This document shows, one piece after another, positions 44,288 to 52,561 of a stretch of DNA of 64,000 bases. The DNA is from Corynebacterium nuruki S6-4 (GTDB taxonomy: Bacteria; Actinomycetota; Actinomycetes; Mycobacteriales; Mycobacteriaceae): NCBI RefSeq assembly GCF_007970465.1, contig NZ_CP042429.1, positions 1,426,001-1,490,000 on the forward strand, in the 5' to 3' direction. The translations under genes were made by a program, and so were the position numbers. Below the pieces are notes generated by a model. That model was not told the origin of the DNA. It saw only the letters and a list, made by a program, of their open reading frames with translations, and ran no database searches. Within the stretch, counting starts at the first letter, position 1. The number at the start of each line of letters is the position of its first letter.

Positions 44288-44602
44288 GTGCTCGCGTTCC
44301 GTGGGGTGCGGGAGACGCTGCGGCAGAAACAGGTCGCCGACGACCACTCACACTGGTGGGACCAGACGAAGTGGGCTTTCGACCTGGTGATGAGCCCACA
44401 TTCGACACAGGAGGACCTGCAGATGGCGGGTAGAACGCTGATCCGCCAGGCCCGCGCATCTGACCTTCCTGACAGCGATCTGGAGGTCGCGCTCGAGATG
44501 GTGGACAGAGCAATCGCGAAGGAAGCGGACCCTGGCGAAGCACCGACCGGACCGTACGATGAGCAGCAGGAAGGAGGCGGTACGCATGGCCAAGCTCGGT
44601 AG
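44288..44602 (+). CDS. Small protein, probably 5'-truncated
   Basis: The frame open from GTG 44288 encodes 104 residues, mostly helical and charged (RETLRQKQVADDHSHWWDQTKWAFDLVMSPHS, DSDLEVALEMVDRAIAKEADPG). Upstream the same frame continues back to the carboxylase stop and reads IFGYGIPLLTAVLAF, a membrane-helix start without any ATG, GTG or TTG, and there is no ribosome-binding site before GTG 44288. This looks like a membrane protein that lost its start when it was joined to the pxp operon. The end overlaps the next gene by 17 nt. No family is recognised. Confidence 0.5.
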   Translation: MLAFRGVRETLRQKQVADDHSHWWDQTKWAFDLVMSPHSTQEDLQMAGRTLIRQARASDLPDSDLEVALEMVDRAIAKEADPGEAPTGPYDEQQEGGGTHGQAR

Positions 44603-44774
44603 CTACCGGAACATCACCGTAGAGATGAACCCGGATGACACCCCGAAGGAGACCCTGGAGAAGGCGCGTCATGCACTCCAGCAGGCCAAGGCCCAGGTCG
44701 ACGAGAAACAACGTCGCGAAGAGGCTGCGGCCGCACGCAAGCGTCAGAGTTTCTTCGGGCGCCTCTTCGGCTAG
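44586..44774 (+). CDS. Small charged coiled-coil protein
   Basis: A 62-residue protein: a short beta-like start (KLGSYRNITVEMNPDDTP), a long helix with Gln/Lys/Glu/Ala heptad-like spacing (about 20-52), and an amphipathic end, RQSFFGRLFG, that could touch the membrane. AAGGAGG lies about 8 nt before ATG 44586; ATG 44559 would add nine residues. It overlaps the truncated gene upstream and precedes the GntR gene. Function unknown. Confidence 0.6.
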   Translation: MAKLGSYRNITVEMNPDDTPKETLEKARHALQQAKAQVDEKQRREEAAAARKRQSFFGRLFG

Positions 44775-44800
44775 CGTCCCGAGGCCTTTCCCCGCCCCGC

Positions 44801-44806
44801 TACACT
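44801..44806 (+). promoter_or_regulatory. -10 box of the GntR gene (leaderless)
   Basis: TACACT ends 7 nt before the ATG, so the transcript should start at the start codon. It is the same hexamer as in the pxpA promoter. No ribosome-binding site is present. No TNGTNNNACNA palindrome lies here, so self-control is not indicated. Confidence 0.65.
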
Positions 44807-44813
44807 GACCACC

Positions 44814-45431
44814 ATGCGTGCCCAGTCCGTCGCCGCCGCGCTGCGGCATGCCGTCTCCGCCGGTGAGTACTCCCCCGGCGAGAAACTCAACGAGGTCGCC
44901 GTCGCCGAGAAACTGGGGGTCTCGCGCAACACCCTGCGCGAAGGGTTCGCCGCCCTCGCCGCTGACGGCATCGTCGACCGGATCCCCAACCGGGGCGTCT
45001 TCATCGCGTCCCCCACCGCCGCGGAGATCCTCGACCTGTACCGGGCGCGTGCCGTGATCGAGCCCGGCGCGCTGCTGTGGGGGGACGCCCCGGATGTCGA
45101 CGCCCTCGACCGGATCGTCGCGGACGCCGAAGTCTCGTCGGATTCCGGGGCTTCGTCCTCTGTGGCGCTGGCGAACCAGGCCTTTCACCGCACCATCGTG
45201 GCGGCGGCCGGATCCGCCCTGCTCAATGAGGAGATGGACCGGCTGCTGGCGAGGATGCGGCTGGTGTTCCTCACCGTGGAGCAGGTCCGCCCGGCTCTGC
45301 ACAGCGACTTCGTCCCGGTGAACCGTCGGATCGTCGAACTGCTGCGCACCGGTGACCGGGCGGGGGCCGCCGAGGCACTGCGGGCGTCCCTGGTGGAGAC
45401 CGGGGACTCCCTGGCGACGGCCGCGAGTTGA
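44814..45431 (+). CDS. GntR-family regulator (FadR/FCD type)
   Basis: A 205-residue regulator. The winged helix-turn-helix (1-68) reads ALRHAVSAGEYSPGEKLNEVAVAEKLGVSRNTLREGFAALAADGIVDRIPNRGVFIA. The C-terminal FCD domain is all-helical with LYRARAVIEPGAL, ANQAFHRTIVAAAGS and HSDFVPVNRRIVELLRTGD, supplying the metal/ligand-binding Asp and His residues. It most likely senses a metabolite of the pxp pathway and represses pxpA through the palindrome at 39997-40017; this rests on proximity and motif match. Confidence 0.9.
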   Translation: MRAQSVAAALRHAVSAGEYSPGEKLNEVAVAEKLGVSRNTLREGFAALAADGIVDRIPNRGVFIASPTAAEILDLYRARAVIEPGALLWGDAPDVDALDRIVADAEVSSDSGASSSVALANQAFHRTIVAAAGSALLNEEMDRLLARMRLVFLTVEQVRPALHSDFVPVNRRIVELLRTGDRAGAAEALRASLVETGDSLATAAS

Positions 45432-45581
45432 CCTGCGACAAGCTAGCCGCAGCCGGTCACCTTCAGCCCGCCCCGGCACGACAGACGCATGCCGCCGGTC
45501 TTATCGTGCCGACGAGTCCGGTCGGCACACGGGATGTTCGATCACCTGGAATTGTGAGCCCGGAGCTGTCCGGCGCATCCG

Positions 45582-45587
45582 ACATAA
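45582..45587 (+). promoter_or_regulatory. -10 box of the DUF3800 gene
   Basis: CATAAT ends 7 nt before the GTG at 45595, again a leaderless arrangement without a ribosome-binding site. Confidence 0.4.
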
Positions 45588-45594
45588 TGACCGG

Positions 45595-46192
45595 GTGGAC
45601 ACGAGCAACCATGGGGACGGTCGATTAGTGGCCTACGCCGACGAGTCCTCCGCCCCGCGTGGCATGGACCGTCAGGAGTACCTGGTCTGTGCTGCGGTCA
45701 TCGAGAAAACTGACGCTGACCCGATCCGGGAATTGCTGCGGCCTCTGCTGCTTCCCGGACAGCGCAAACTGCACTGGAGCGATGAGAGCGGCCGTCGCCG
45801 TCGCGAAATCGTCGGCGTAGTGGCCGGGCTGGAGGCGATGCAGGTCATCATCACCCACCGCAGTACGCCGAGTCGGAAGACCGAGCGCTACCGGCGTAAG
45901 TGTCTTGAACAGCTCTACTTCGAGCTGCCAGATGGAGGTCACGGACCTGACGTTGGAGAGCAGACAACAGACTCAGAACGCCATGGATCTTGAACATATC
46001 CGGATTCTGCAGGGACTCGGACAGGCCGCAGGTATCCGTCTCCGACACTCACCAGGGATGGATGACCCTCTGCTCTGGATACCTGACATGATTCTGGGGG
46101 CGCTGAACACCAGCCATCTCGGCGACAGCCGATACTGGGAAGCCCTTCTCGACCAGGTTGTTCTGCAGAAACAGACCCCTGATTCTCTGTGA
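45595..46192 (+). pseudogene. DUF3800 protein, frameshifted
   Basis: The first 111 codons from GTG 45595 encode the DUF3800 N-terminal pattern: LVAYADESSAPRG with the acidic residues, EYLVCAAVI, KLHWSDESGRRRREIVGVVAGLEAM and YRRKCLEQLYFEL. At 45928-45929 one extra base puts the frame off; skipping it gives QMEVTDLTLESRQQTQNAMDLEHIRILQGLG to MDDPLLWIPDMILGAL and the stop at 46192, the expected C-terminal half. The unshifted frame ends after about 20 unrelated residues. DUF3800 has an RNase-H-like fold and is often found on mobile or defence-linked DNA. AT content is higher in the second half. Confidence 0.82.
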
Positions 46193-46209
46193 TCCACCTC
46201 GGACATGCG

Positions 46210-46256
46210 AAGACCCCGGGGCCAGTCGTCCGGCTGGCGATCCGGGGTCTTCTTCC
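46210..46256. terminator. Bidirectional terminator
   Basis: AAGACCCCGG (46210-46219) pairs with CCGGGGTCTT (46242-46251), and inside it GCCAG pairs with CTGGC. TCTTCC follows on the plus strand. It separates the DUF3800 pseudogene from the convergent hydrolase gene. Confidence 0.8.
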
Positions 46257-46378
46257 TGACCCATCGTAACGGGCGGCAATGCCACCAGGATAACAGCAAC
46301 TCAGAACGGCCGGCAACGGTCAGTCCACGAGTACTGCGGTGATCCTGGTCTCCAGGAACGTCAGGACGCCCCCGCCCC

Positions 46379-47431
46379 CTACTGCCGCGCCAGCCACTCC
46401 GCGTCGTCGGCGACCCGGCGCCGCCACACGTCCGGCACACCGATGAGGTGCTCGGAGAGGTACTCGCGGTACTCCAGGTCGTCGGTGCGCGGCAGGAAGA
46501 ACTCGCGGACCGTCTCCGCGGCGGTCCCCCGTGAATCCTCCGAGGCCAACGACACCAGCGTCGGGACGCCGTGCAGGTCCGGGTCGAAACCACCGTCCGC
46601 CCCCGCACCGGCCGGGATCCGCGGCGTCATCGCCAGCAGGAACTTCTCCGCCCTGCTGTCCAGCACCTTCTTCGCGGCGGTGAACCCGGAGCCGAAGGTG
46701 ATCAGCCCGACCCGCTCGGCGGTCGCGGGCTTCGCCGCACCCTCGCCGACCAGCTCGGCGGCACCCCCGGCGACCTCGGCGAACGCGGCGGCGACCGTGT
46801 CCTCCATCAGCTGTGTGCGCTCCTCGACCGTGCCCTCGCCGTAGCCGGGCAGCGGGTAGAGCAGGTCCACGACCGTCACACCGGACTTCTCCGCCAGGGC
46901 GGCGAACAGCGGCAGCCACAGCTGGTCGTGGCTTTCGGCGTCGCCGAACCAGCCGGGCCCGCCGTGCAGGCTGACCGCGACGGCCCCGGTCGGCTCCGAG
47001 GGCCGCAGCAGGGTTCCGGTCAGACCGCCGACGGTCACCGGGGAGGCGTCCGGCCCGGTCTTGAGGAACGCGACGCCCGGCATGGACTGGTCGAGTCCAG
47101 CGCCGAGGACCAGCAGGCTGCAGTGGGTGATGAGGTCGGGCACGCGGGCCCACATGCGCTCGGTGGCGTCCTTGAGCTCGGTGAGCTCGTCACCGGTGAC
47201 CCCGGCGCCCTCGTCGGTGGTCAGCGAGCGGAAGATCTCGGGGTAGGAATCCTCGAAGTACTCCAGCAGCTGCGTCAGCTGCTGGCGCGGGCTGAGCTTG
47301 TCGTGGCCTGCCATCGCGTCGGCCGGGTGCCCTTTGGGCAGGTCGGCGGGGTCGGTGGCTTCCAGGTGCTCGACGTGGTCGGGGTCGATTCCGGTGGCGG
47401 TGATCGGGGTGGGACGCTGCTGCTCGGTCAT
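46379..47431 (-). CDS. Alpha/beta-hydrolase-fold protein
   Basis: A 350-residue soluble protein. The central part has the hydrolase-like oxyanion strand GAVAVSLHGGPGWFG followed by LWLPLFAALAEKSGVTVVDLLYPLPGYGEG. A nucleophile elbow would be expected at GLITFGSGFTAAKK, where the usual Gly-X-Ser-X-Gly reads FGSGF, so Ser is present but the elbow is atypical. The N-terminal 110 residues are helical (LSPRQQLTQLLEYFEDSYPEIFRSL). Substrate unknown. The leaderless promoter at 47438-47444 is shared back to back with the aminotransferase; GGAGG also lies just before the ATG. Confidence 0.75.
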   Translation of the reverse strand: MTEQQRPTPITATGIDPDHVEHLEATDPADLPKGHPADAMAGHDKLSPRQQLTQLLEYFEDSYPEIFRSLTTDEGAGVTGDELTELKDATERMWARVPDLITHCSLLVLGAGLDQSMPGVAFLKTGPDASPVTVGGLTGTLLRPSEPTGAVAVSLHGGPGWFGDAESHDQLWLPLFAALAEKSGVTVVDLLYPLPGYGEGTVEERTQLMEDTVAAAFAEVAGGAAELVGEGAAKPATAERVGLITFGSGFTAAKKVLDSRAEKFLLAMTPRIPAGAGADGGFDPDLHGVPTLVSLASEDSRGTAAETVREFFLPRTDDLEYREYLSEHLIGVPDVWRRRVADDAEWLARQ

Positions 47432-47437
47432 ACCTCC

Positions 47438-47444
47438 ATAGTAT
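47438..47444. promoter_or_regulatory. Divergent promoter core with overlapping -10 boxes
   Basis: CATAGTATG is nearly self-complementary. It gives TAGTAT (47439-47444) on the plus strand, 6 nt before the aminotransferase ATG, and TACTAT (47443-47438) on the minus strand, 6 nt before the hydrolase ATG. Only 19 bp separate the two start codons, so both mRNAs would be leaderless or nearly so and polymerases must compete. Confidence 0.65.
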
Positions 47445-47450
47445 GGCTGT

Positions 47451-48713
47451 ATGGCAGAACAGTTTCACCGCGCCCACCGTGTCGCCGGGATCGGCCCCAC
47501 CATCTTCGCGACGATGACCGCCGAGGCCGTGCGCACACAGGCCGCGAACCTCGGGCAGGGATTCCCTGACGAGGACGGCCCGGCCGAGATGCTGCGGATC
47601 GCCGCCGACGAGATCCTCGGCGGCAACAACCAGTACGGCCCCGGCCCCGGCGTCCAGGCTCTGCGGGAAGCGGTCGCCCGCGACCGGCGCCGGCGGTGGG
47701 GCCAGCAGGTCACCGCCGACGACGTGCTCATCACCGTCGGCGCGACGGAGGCCATCGCCGCCTCGGTCCTCGGCCTCGTCGACGCCGGACGCCAGGTCGT
47801 GGTCCTGGAACCCACCTATGACGCCTACTCCGCGGCGATCGGCCTGGCCGAGGCCACCGCCCGGCCGGTGCGGCTGCGGCTGGCACCCGACGCCGACGGC
47901 GTCCGGCGGTGGTCGCTGGACCGTGCGGCCTTCGCCGCGGCCTGTGCCGAGGACGCCACCGCCGCGGTGATCCTCAACAGTCCCCACAATCCGACCGGTA
48001 CCGTGCTCGACCGCGATGACCTGGAGTTCATCGCCGACTGTGTGCGCGGCACCGGCATCACCGTCATCAGTGACGAGGTCTACGAACGGCTCGTCTACGA
48101 CGACGACCTGCACCACACCGCCTTCGCCACGCTGCCGGGCATGGCGGGGCAGACGGTGACGATCTCCTCGGCGGCGAAGAGTTTCAACGTCACCGGCTGG
48201 AAGACCGGCTGGGCGATCGCCGCCCCGGAGCTGCTCGCCGCGGTCACCGCCGCCAAGCAGTTCCTGTCGTATGTGGGGGTCACCCCGCTGCAGCCGGCGG
48301 TCGCGTGGGCGCTCGACAACGCCGACGAGTGGAGTGAGAACTGGGACGCCACGCTGCGTGACCGCCGCGACCGGCTGGCCGGGGTGCTGCGCGCCACCGG
48401 CCAGGAGGTCCTCGGCAGCGACGGCACGTACTTCCTGGTCAGCGACATCGCCCCGCTCGGACTCGGCATCTCCGGCGAGGAGTTCTGCCGGCTGCTGCCG
48501 TCGGCGGTGGGAGTCGCCGCGATCCCGGTGAGCGCCTTCGTCGTCGCGGACGCCGCCGACGACCCGGCCGACCCGGTCCGTACCCTGGTGCGGTGGACGT
48601 TCTGCAAGAACGACACGACGCTGGCCACCGCGGCCGAGCGCTTGTCCGGGGACGCGGCCGACGGCACCCTGGCTGACCGGATCCGGACCGCTCGGTCTAG
48701 ACTGCGTTCCTGA
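47451..48713 (+). CDS. PLP-dependent aminotransferase (class I/II)
   Basis: A 420-residue fold-type I aminotransferase with NLGQGFPDEDGP, NQYGPGPGVQALREAV, GATEAIAASVLGLVD, NSPHNPTGTVLDRDDLEFIA with the PLP-contacting Asn, ISDEVYERLVYDD, and SSAAKSFNVTGWKTGW with the Schiff-base Lys. The sequence is closest in style to kynurenine/methionine aminotransferases (YbdL-like) and to actinobacterial DapC-type enzymes, so either 2-oxo-acid transamination or succinyl-diaminopimelate transamination is possible. No ribosome-binding site: leaderless. It is divergent from the hydrolase gene. Confidence 0.88.
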   Translation: MAEQFHRAHRVAGIGPTIFATMTAEAVRTQAANLGQGFPDEDGPAEMLRIAADEILGGNNQYGPGPGVQALREAVARDRRRRWGQQVTADDVLITVGATEAIAASVLGLVDAGRQVVVLEPTYDAYSAAIGLAEATARPVRLRLAPDADGVRRWSLDRAAFAAACAEDATAAVILNSPHNPTGTVLDRDDLEFIADCVRGTGITVISDEVYERLVYDDDLHHTAFATLPGMAGQTVTISSAAKSFNVTGWKTGWAIAAPELLAAVTAAKQFLSYVGVTPLQPAVAWALDNADEWSENWDATLRDRRDRLAGVLRATGQEVLGSDGTYFLVSDIAPLGLGISGEEFCRLLPSAVGVAAIPVSAFVVADAADDPADPVRTLVRWTFCKNDTTLATAAERLSGDAADGTLADRIRTARSRLRS

Positions 48714-48751
48714 GACGATTCCCCGCCCCCGACCTGACACAAGGAGCACCG

Positions 48752-49963
48752 ATGGTCAACAAGATCCGCACCACGCATGTGGGGTCCCTGCCCCGCACGC
48801 CCGAACTGCTGGACGCCAACAAGCGCTTCAGCGACGGTGACATCACCCGCGAGCAGTTCCTGGAGATCCTCCAGAACAGCGTCGACGAGGTCGTCCGCCG
48901 CCAGCACGAGCTCGGCCTCGACATCATCAACGAGGGCGAGTACGGCCACATCACCTCCGGTGCCGTCGACTACGGCGCCTGGTGGAACTACACCTTCACC
49001 CGGCTGGGCGGCCTCACCATGACCGACACCGACCGGTGGGCCAACGCCGAGGTCGTGCGCTCCACCCCGGGCAACATCAAGCTGACGAGCTTCCCGGACC
49101 GCCGGGACCGCGCCGCCTTCAACGAGGCCTACGAGGACCCGGAGTCCGGCATCTTCACCGGCCGCGCCAAGGTCGGCAACCCGGAGTTCACCGGCCCGGT
49201 CACCTACATCGGCCAGGACCAGGTGGACGCCGACGTCGACCTGCTCACCAAGGCGCTCGACAAGGTCGGCCACGACCGGAAGGACGCCTTCGTCGCCGCC
49301 ATCTCCCCCGGCTCCGCCGCCCGACTGACGAACAAGTACTACGACACCGACGCGGAGCTCGTCCAGGCCTGTGGTGAGGCACTCTCCCACGAGTACAGGA
49401 CCATCACCGACGCCGGCTTCACCGTGCAGTTCGACGCCCCCGATCTCGCCGAGGCCTGGGACCAGATCAACCCGGAGCCGACCGTCGCCGACTACCAGGC
49501 GTGGATCCGGATCCGTATCGACGCCCTCAACGACGCGATCAAGGACCTCCCCAAGGAGCAGACCCGGCTGCACATCTGCTGGGGTTCCTGGCACGGCCCG
49601 CACACCACCGACATCCCCTTCGAGGACATCGTCGACGAGTGCCTGCGCGCCAACGTCGGCGGCCTGACCTTCGAGGGTTCCAGCCCCCGCCACGCCCACG
49701 AGTGGCGCGTCTGGCGCGACCACAAGCTCCCCGCCGGTGAGCTGATCTACCCGGGCGTGGTCTGCCACTCCACCAACGTCGTGGAGCACCCGCGGCTGGT
49801 CGCCGACCGCATCCTGCAGTTCGCGGAGGTCGCCGGCCCGGAGAACGTCATCGCCTCCACCGACTGTGGTCTGGGCGGACGCCTCCACCCGCAGATCGCC
49901 TGGGCGAAGCTGGAGTCCCTCGTCAAGGGCGCCGAGATCGCCTCGAAGGAACTGTTCGGCTAG
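48752..49963 (+). CDS. MetE-core family methyltransferase
   Basis: A 403-residue protein made of the C-terminal, catalytic half of cobalamin-independent methionine synthase only. Zinc-site residues are in place: HICWGSWHGPH, the Glu in GLTFEGSSPRHAHE and the Cys in ASTDCGLGGR. The N-terminal strand IRTTHVGSLPRT is typical. Such short MetE-like proteins transfer methyl groups to thiols, in some bacteria homocysteine, but often need a partner for the methyl donor; none is seen here. AAGGAG lies 6 nt before the ATG. Codon use is strongly biased, suggesting high expression. Confidence 0.9.
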   Translation: MVNKIRTTHVGSLPRTPELLDANKRFSDGDITREQFLEILQNSVDEVVRRQHELGLDIINEGEYGHITSGAVDYGAWWNYTFTRLGGLTMTDTDRWANAEVVRSTPGNIKLTSFPDRRDRAAFNEAYEDPESGIFTGRAKVGNPEFTGPVTYIGQDQVDADVDLLTKALDKVGHDRKDAFVAAISPGSAARLTNKYYDTDAELVQACGEALSHEYRTITDAGFTVQFDAPDLAEAWDQINPEPTVADYQAWIRIRIDALNDAIKDLPKEQTRLHICWGSWHGPHTTDIPFEDIVDECLRANVGGLTFEGSSPRHAHEWRVWRDHKLPAGELIYPGVVCHSTNVVEHPRLVADRILQFAEVAGPENVIASTDCGLGGRLHPQIAWAKLESLVKGAEIASKELFG

Positions 49964-49990
49964 AACCCCGGCGTCCTCCTCCTGAACAGG

Positions 49991-50009
49991 TACCGTTAGG
50001 CTGTCCTAC
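49991..50009 (+). promoter_or_regulatory. DtxR iron box candidate
   Basis: A 19-bp window contains TTAGGCT and CCTA in the spacing of the DtxR/IdeR consensus, 13 of 19 matches by hand alignment. It lies 38 bp before the siderophore-binding protein gene, where an iron-bound repressor would block transcription. Confidence 0.65.
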
Positions 50010-50046
50010 AGTAACTGACACCTTTTCAGGAAGAAGGACGCCACCC

Positions 50047-51084
50047 ATGCGTTTGCGCACCACCCGCAGGACCCTCACCGGCGCCGCCCTCGCCGCCGGG
50101 CTCGCTTTCAGCCTCGCCGCCTGCTCCTCCGACGACGCTTCGGACGCCGGCTCCGCCGACAGCAGCGCCGGCAGCTCCGGCAGCTCCAGCAGCGCCACCG
50201 ACCAGGACGCGTTCCCGACCACCGTCGCCACCAAGTTCGGTGACGTCGAGATCAAGGACCAGCCCAAGAAGGTCGTCGCCCTGGGCTGGGGGGATGCCGA
50301 GACCGCCATGGCCCTGGGCGTCCAGCCCGTCGCCGAATCCGACTGGCTCAACATGGGCGGCGAAGGCCTCGGCCCCTGGGTCGACAAGGGCTACGACAAG
50401 GCCCCCGAGGTCATCAGCACCAGCGAACCCGAGTACGAGAAGATCGCCGCCCTCGAGCCCGACCTCATCCTCGACGTCAAGAGCAAGGGTGACCAGGAGC
50501 GTTACGACAAGCTCTCCGAGATCGCCCCCACCGTCGGCGTCCCCGACGACAAGGCCGACAGCTTCCTCACCGGTCCCGACGACCAGGTGAAGATGATCGC
50601 CCAGGCCGTCGGCAAGACCACGGAGGGCGACAAGATCCTCCAGGACCGCCAGGACCGCGCCGCCAAGATCAAGGCCGAGCACCCGGAGTGGGACGGCAAT
50701 ACCCTCTCCGCCGTCGGCGCCTCCAAGACCTGGGGCGTCTTCCTCCCCGGTTCCGTCCGCGTCGACCCGCTGATGCAGCTCGGCTTCCGGCTCAACGACG
50801 ACATCGCCTCCTCGGAGGCCGGCCAGAACGGCTTCTCCGTCTCACTGACCGACGAGACCCTCTCGCGTGCGGACGCCGACCTCGTCCTCGCCTACCCCAT
50901 CAGCAGGACCGAGCAGGACATCGCCGGCGCCGACGCCTGGAAGCGCCTCAACGCGACGAAGGAGGGTCACAGCGTGATCCTGCCGAAGGAGGTCGCCCAG
51001 GCCTTCAGCGCGGGTACCCCGCAGGCCTACAACTTCGCGATGGACAAGATGGTCCCCCTCATCGCCGACCACGTCGCGAAGTAA
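50047..51084 (+). CDS. Iron-siderophore binding lipoprotein
   Basis: A 345-residue substrate-binding protein of the FecB/FhuD class. It has a signal peptide with lipobox LAAC (Cys about 25), then a Ser/Gly/Asp-rich tether (to about 55). The first lobe runs KFGDVEIKDQPKKVVALGWGDAETAMALGVQPVA, the EPEYEKIAALEPDLILDVKS hinge-side motif follows, and the second lobe has LSAVGASKTWGVFLPGSVRVDPLMQLGF. It would capture ferric siderophores and deliver them to an ABC permease, but no permease or ATPase gene lies next to it. The upstream DtxR-like box supports iron control. AAGAAGGA precedes the ATG. Confidence 0.92.
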   Translation: MRLRTTRRTLTGAALAAGLAFSLAACSSDDASDAGSADSSAGSSGSSSSATDQDAFPTTVATKFGDVEIKDQPKKVVALGWGDAETAMALGVQPVAESDWLNMGGEGLGPWVDKGYDKAPEVISTSEPEYEKIAALEPDLILDVKSKGDQERYDKLSEIAPTVGVPDDKADSFLTGPDDQVKMIAQAVGKTTEGDKILQDRQDRAAKIKAEHPEWDGNTLSAVGASKTWGVFLPGSVRVDPLMQLGFRLNDDIASSEAGQNGFSVSLTDETLSRADADLVLAYPISRTEQDIAGADAWKRLNATKEGHSVILPKEVAQAFSAGTPQAYNFAMDKMVPLIADHVAK

Positions 51085-51154
51085 CGCCTCCCTGCGTACC
51101 GGGCCGGAGCGCAGGGTCAGCGCGCGGCGCCGACGCGTCCGGCGGTATGCCGGA

Positions 51155-52561
51155 TCAGAACGCCGGTGACAGCCCGGGGCCGGACTGGTCGCTGACGCGG
51201 AACAGGTGGTCGTTGCAGAATTCGCCGACGCCCCACTCCGCCAATTCCCGGCCGTACCCGGAACGCCCCACCCCGCCGAACGGCAGGCCCGCCCCCGTCA
51301 CCGAGGCTTCGTTGACGAAGGTCATCCCGTCGTTGAGGCGGGACGCCACCTGCGTGGCCTCAGCGATATCCGTCCCCCAGACCGAGCCCGAGAGGCCGTA
51401 GTCCGAGCTGTTGGCCAGCGCGACGGCCTCCTCGGCGTCCTTGACGGAGTAGACGATCGCCACCGGTCCGAAGACCTCGTTGCAGCCGACGTCCGACCGC
51501 GGGTCGACGTCGGTCACCAGCGCGGGCTCCATGAAGGCGCCCGGCCGGTCGACCGCACCGCCGCCGACGCGGACCGTGGCCTCCCCGGCGGCCGCGGCGT
51601 CCGACAGCCTCTTGACGATCCCGTCGCGGGCGTCGACCGAGGACAGCGGGCCGACGTCGGCCTCCGGATCGTCCCAGGCACCGACCTTCAGCGCGGAGAT
51701 CCGCGCGGTGAGTCCCTCGACCACCCGGTCGTAGAACGAATCCAGGACGATCAGCCGCTTCGGGGCATTGCAGGCCTGGCCGGTGTTGTACATGCGGATC
51801 TTCACGAACTGGTCGAGGACCCAGTCGAGGTTTCCGTCGTCGAGGATGATGAACGGGTCATTGCCACCGAGTTCCAGCAGTGACTTCTTGTAGTTCTCGC
51901 CGGCGGTCTTCGCCACTGCGGCACCGGCGGCCTCCGAGCCGGTGAGGGAGACGCCGGCGATACGCGGGTCGGCGACGAACGCGTCCATCTGCGATCCCGC
52001 GGCGTAGATGTTCTGGAAGACGCCCTCGGGCAGGCCGGCTTCCACCAGAATGTCTTCGCAGGCCTGGGAGGACAGCGGGCAGATCGATGCGTGCTTGAGC
52101 ACCAGGGTGTTGCCGAGCAGCAGGTTCGGCGCCGCCCAGCGGGCCACCTGGTAATAGGGGAAGTTCCAGGGCATGATCCCGAGCAGCGGTCCGACAGGAT
52201 CCTTGCGGACCCAGGTCCGCGTGGCGCCCTGGGCCGTCAGTTCACGGTCGGCGAGCAGCTCGTGGGCGTGGTCGGCGTACCAGCGGTAGATGGCGGCCAC
52301 GATGCCGATCTCCCCCTTCCCCCACCGTGCCAGTTTGCCCATCTCACGGCCGATGTGAGCCGAGAGCTTGTCTGCACGCTGCTTGTAGAGGTCCGCTGCG
52401 CGGCGCAGGACGGCCGCGCGTTCGTCGATGTCGGTTTCCCGCCACCGGGCGAAAGCCTCGGTCGCGCGGGTCAGCACGGCGTCCCGCTCCGAATCGTCGA
52501 GACGGGTGAAGGTCTGTTCGGTATCTCCGGTGGACGGATTGATCAGTGCGAAGGTGGACAT
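51155..52561 (-). CDS. Aldehyde dehydrogenase (succinate-semialdehyde type)
   Basis: A 468-residue NAD(P)-dependent aldehyde dehydrogenase. Cofactor and catalytic motifs: PLLGIMPWNFPYYQVARWAAPNLLLGNTLVLKHA, GVSLTGSEAAGAAVAK, the general-base Glu in LLELGGNDPFI, the nucleophile Cys in NTGQACNAPKRLIV, EVFGPVAIVY and PFGGVGRSGYGRE. The set fits succinate-semialdehyde dehydrogenase-like enzymes (GabD/YneI group), though the aldehyde cannot be fixed. ATG 52561 follows GGAGGC very closely. Convergent with the siderophore protein gene; a small CCCTGCG/CGCAGGG hairpin (51090-51116) lies between. Confidence 0.92.
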   Translation of the reverse strand: MSTFALINPSTGDTEQTFTRLDDSERDAVLTRATEAFARWRETDIDERAAVLRRAADLYKQRADKLSAHIGREMGKLARWGKGEIGIVAAIYRWYADHAHELLADRELTAQGATRTWVRKDPVGPLLGIMPWNFPYYQVARWAAPNLLLGNTLVLKHASICPLSSQACEDILVEAGLPEGVFQNIYAAGSQMDAFVADPRIAGVSLTGSEAAGAAVAKTAGENYKKSLLELGGNDPFIILDDGNLDWVLDQFVKIRMYNTGQACNAPKRLIVLDSFYDRVVEGLTARISALKVGAWDDPEADVGPLSSVDARDGIVKRLSDAAAAGEATVRVGGGAVDRPGAFMEPALVTDVDPRSDVGCNEVFGPVAIVYSVKDAEEAVALANSSDYGLSGSVWGTDIAEATQVASRLNDGMTFVNEASVTGAGLPFGGVGRSGYGRELAEWGVGEFCNDHLFRVSDQSGPGLSPAF

